The position numbers and the translations under genes are program-made. A stretch of DNA of 6,465 bases, taken from NCBI GenBank assembly GCA_964628455.1, contig CAZVPD010000191.1, positions 1 to 6,465 of the forward strand, given 5' to 3'. Positions 4,791 through 6,465 of the stretch are shown here, in pieces. This stretch comes from JAQVWU01 sp964628455. GTDB lineage: Bacteria; Bacillota; Clostridia; Oscillospirales; CAG-272. The first letter of the stretch is position 1; each line of letters starts with the position of its first letter. Below the pieces are notes generated by a model. That model ran no database searches and had not been told where the DNA came from. It saw nothing but the letters and a program-made list of their open reading frames with translations.

Positions 4791-4835
4791 CGGGCAAAAA
4801 GTCCGCTGCTCCCGGAACAGTAATTACTATGGATT
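4791..4835 (+). repeat. Palindrome-centred direct repeat, copy 2
   Basis: The second copy, also 45 bp, contains the palindrome AGTAATTACT (4819-4828) and ends in TATGGATT. GTAATTAC followed by ATGGATT matches copy 1 at 15 of 16 positions; the upstream part is more diverged. Its palindrome is centred about 80 bp upstream of the -35 box at 4900. Confidence 0.55.
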
Positions 4836-4863
4836 CCGGGCGCTTTTTCGGAAAGCGTTCCGG
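4836..4863. other. Hairpin between repeat copy 2 and the promoter
   Basis: CGCTTT (4841-4846) and AAAGCG (4852-4857) form a perfect 6-bp stem around TTCGG, extended by CCGG on each side with one bulge. It lies upstream of the predicted transcription start and lacks a T tract, so it would matter only to a read-through or - strand transcript. Confidence 0.4.
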
Positions 4864-4887
4864 CGGCGCGTACCGTGTGCCCGCCGG
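4860..4887. other. GC-rich inverted repeat upstream of the promoter
   Basis: CCGGCGG (4860-4866) and CCGCCGG (4881-4887) are perfect 7-bp inverted arms with a 14-nt spacer, ending 12 bp before the -35 box. It may be a protein site or chance in GC-rich DNA. Confidence 0.35.
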
Positions 4888-4895
4888 CGCATTTC

Positions 4896-4928
4896 CCGGT
4901 TGCCAAACCGGAGGGGACGTGCTATAAT
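4896..4928 (+). promoter_or_regulatory. Promoter and operator candidate of the glycosidase-like gene
   Basis: TTGCCA (4900-4905) and TATAAT (4923-4928) are separated by 17 bp; transcription would start near 4935. A perfect inverted repeat, CCGGTT (4896-4901) and AACCGG (4906-4911), straddles the -35 box with a 4-bp centre and could bind a repressor. Confidence 0.75.
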
Positions 4929-4995
4929 AAAAAACACCGCGGCAGGATGCGGCGCTGTCATTTTAAAACAACAAACGGATCGGAATGAGTGAACG

Positions 4996-6465
4996 ATGCT
5001 GACTTTTATGCACACCTACACGCCCGGGTCATGGGAAGGGCTGATCAAAAAAGGCCTATGGCGCAGGGGCGACGGCCTGAAGCTGATGCACAAGACCTAT
5101 TTCCCGCCGGAGAAGCGCTTTAACCGCGCGGCGGATACCGGCAGCAGGCTGTTTGAAATCCTCAAAGAGGAGCGCTGCCCCTTTTACATCGACCGCCTGC
5201 AGGGCGGCATCCCCATGCCGGAATGGTACGATTACGACCCTGCGCTGCTGAAAGAATACAGGGATCTGCTCGGAGGGAATTTTTTGGGCTTTCAGATGCA
5301 CGAGTGGGCGTCCAACCTCCGAGACGAGGGCATCAGGGTCGCGAAAGCGCTGGCAGATTGGCAGGCCCGTCATCCCGGCGCTCCGGAGGAGGCGTTCTGG
5401 GCGGAAATGAAAGCCGCCGTGCGGACCGACCCTATGGCGCTCTTTGTCGAAGCCTGTTCGGTCGCCGAATGGTCGGGGATGAGGCATCCGGTGAACGCCT
5501 GCGATTTTCTGAGCCGGGCGCGCATGCTCTGGGCGCGCCGCATGCAGATGACAGGCGGACCCCTGTTCCCCGCGGACAGCTTCTTCTTGGCGCCGAAGAT
5601 CGAGATCGCAGGCGGCGCGAAGATGCTTCTGCCCGAAATCGGGTGGCAGATCGCCGGAACGCGCTTTCAGATCGCCTATACGAGGGGGATGGCAAAAGCG
5701 GCGGGCATCCCGTGGGGAACCTACTATGAGTGCTGGTGCGATCAGGGCAGCGGCCTGACGATCCCCTATGCCGCCGGTACGGCCGAAAACGAGTGGGACG
5801 AGACGGACCTGCTTCAGGAAACGACCGGGCGCACGGGCGGAAACAACGAAAACGGCGGCAGTTCCCGCTCCCTGCAGGAACGGAGCTGGCTGTATTCGTA
5901 TTTTTCGGGCGCGTCGGTCATGGGCGAGGAATACGGGGTCTGCAATACGTTCCGCAACTATAATGATTTCGAGCTCAGCGCATATGGGGAAGTAAAAAAG
6001 AAATTTCTGGATTTTACCGCCGAAAACCCCGATATCGGCGTCACCTATACGCCCTTCGCGGTCGTCCTTCCGGCGGAAACGGAGCTGTATTCCCTGTGCG
6101 AGGGCCCCGACTCCTGGCTGAAGTTCCCGCTTGACGAGACGGAAAAAGGATTTGCGGATAAAATTCGCTTCAGCCGCCTTGTGATCGGCCGGCTTCTGTA
6201 CGCCGGCGAAAAGGACACCCTTCTCGGAAACGAGGCGCACTGTCTGCAGAACGGCGCTTTTCCCGACGTGTTCGACGTCATCCACGGAGACATGGCCGGC
6301 GCGCTTGCCGGCTATCCGTACCTCATCGACCTGACGGGGGACCATTCTTTCGCCCTGCACCACAGCGATAAAATCGTCCCGCCCGAAAGGGTCGCCGGCC
6401 TTCTGCCGGTATTGCTTCCCTTCACGCCGACCGGCGGCGTCCACTGTGTTTATAACCGCAGGGAG
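4996..6465 (+). CDS. Putative glycoside-hydrolase-like protein, 3' end outside the window
   Basis: An uninterrupted frame of 490 codons runs from ATG 4996 to the last base without a stop, so the gene is cut by the window. Its residue pattern is that of a soluble enzyme. Segments such as FYIDRLQGG (63-71), FLGFQMHEWASN (96-107), a Glu at 214 (LLPEIGWQ), and GIPWGTYYECWCDQGSG with Glu245 resemble strand ends of a TIM-barrel glycosidase. YFSGASVMGEEYGVCNTF, then GEVKKKFLDFTAENPDIGVTYTP, recalls uncharacterised glycosidase-like proteins of gut and environmental anaerobes; the part after about 350 resembles the amidotransferase-like domain that follows such barrels. There is no signal peptide, so it is probably cytoplasmic. 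A TGA at 4990-4992 just upstream in frame fixes the start; the Shine-Dalgarno (GGA at 4982) is weak. The opposite strand carries a long shadow frame (5056-6444) of low-complexity Arg-rich type that is not a gene. The gene is certain, its substrate unknown, and catalytic residues unproven. Confidence 0.8.
   Translation, partial: MLTFMHTYTPGSWEGLIKKGLWRRGDGLKLMHKTYFPPEKRFNRAADTGSRLFEILKEERCPFYIDRLQGGIPMPEWYDYDPALLKEYRDLLGGNFLGFQMHEWASNLRDEGIRVAKALADWQARHPGAPEEAFWAEMKAAVRTDPMALFVEACSVAEWSGMRHPVNACDFLSRARMLWARRMQMTGGPLFPADSFFLAPKIEIAGGAKMLLPEIGWQIAGTRFQIAYTRGMAKAAGIPWGTYYECWCDQGSGLTIPYAAGTAENEWDETDLLQETTGRTGGNNENGGSSRSLQERSWLYSYFSGASVMGEEYGVCNTFRNYNDFELSAYGEVKKKFLDFTAENPDIGVTYTPFAVVLPAETELYSLCEGPDSWLKFPLDETEKGFADKIRFSRLVIGRLLYAGEKDTLLGNEAHCLQNGAFPDVFDVIHGDMAGALAGYPYLIDLTGDHSFALHHSDKIVPPERVAGLLPVLLPFTPTGGVHCVYNRRE

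Larger units (their letters stand above)
4673..4995. other. Gene-free regulatory region before the glycosidase-like gene
   Basis: Short open frames exist here on both strands (for example + 4694-4927), but their composition and lack of family resemblance argue against genes. The stretch holds two palindrome-centred direct repeats, two GC-rich hairpins and the promoter of the gene at 4996. The leader between the predicted transcription start (about 4935) and the start codon shows no strong structure. Confidence 0.6.

Noticed and set aside
4694..4927. Small + strand frame with a repeated VITMD motif, and the opposite frame with repeated IHxNYC
   Set aside because: The peptide repeats simply reflect the 78-bp DNA repeat, which happens to be a multiple of three. 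The frame ends inside the promoter at 4923-4928 and has no convincing ribosome binding site.
5056..6444. 462-codon - strand open frame
   Set aside because: It is a mirror of the + strand gene at 4996-6465 in GC-rich DNA; its product is Arg/Gly/Ala-rich with no recognisable motif, and the + frame shows coherent protein-like motifs.

Overview
The window looks like a piece of a metagenome-assembled or draft genome from an anaerobic Firmicute of the Clostridia type. The reasons are the lipoprotein and glycosidase-like families present, purine-rich Shine-Dalgarno sites, near-perfect sigma-A promoters, and a run of ten N that marks an assembly gap. Base composition is mixed: the first toxin-antitoxin operon and the hicAB region are visibly more AT-rich than the solute-binding-protein gene and the gene at the right end. 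This fits accessory modules inserted into a GC-richer chromosome, but the genus cannot be told from the sequence.

Layout, left to right. (1) 2-1544, + strand: a toxin-antitoxin operon. A consensus promoter (TTGACA, 18 bp, TATAAT) has a perfect 16-bp palindrome filling its spacer. It is followed by an MqsR-like toxin gene (50-463) and a 351-residue antitoxin (489-1544) with an MqsA-like Cys motif, an XRE helix-turn-helix and a C-terminal Panacea/SocA (DUF4065) domain. (2) 1545-1891: a convergent intergenic region with a strong 16-bp-stem terminator. (3) 1892-3354, - strand: a lipoprotein solute-binding protein of a carbohydrate-type ABC transporter, crossed by the N gap. (4) 3355-3789: its leader and a perfect-consensus promoter, a divergent + strand promoter sharing the -35 region, and a terminator for the hic operon. 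(5) 3790-4490, - strand: hicA-hicB, a second toxin-antitoxin pair, with two consensus promoters and a nested inverted repeat upstream. (6) 4673-4995: a gene-free regulatory stretch with two palindrome-centred direct repeats (GTAATTAC core), two GC-rich hairpins and a + strand promoter. (7) 4996-6465, + strand: a large open gene running off the window. It resembles an uncharacterised glycoside-hydrolase-like protein and lies under large antisense shadow reading frames.

Functionally, a carbohydrate-uptake lipoprotein and a possible carbohydrate-active enzyme share the window with two self-regulating toxin-antitoxin modules that flank the lipoprotein gene. The most interesting points are the MqsR-like/Panacea toxin-antitoxin pair with its promoter-embedded palindrome, the symmetrical divergent promoter at 3495-3546 that may make an unannotated RNA, the two-promoter and nested-repeat architecture upstream of hicA, and the GTAATTAC repeats upstream of the glycosidase-like gene. 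All family assignments are by eye; no database search was run.
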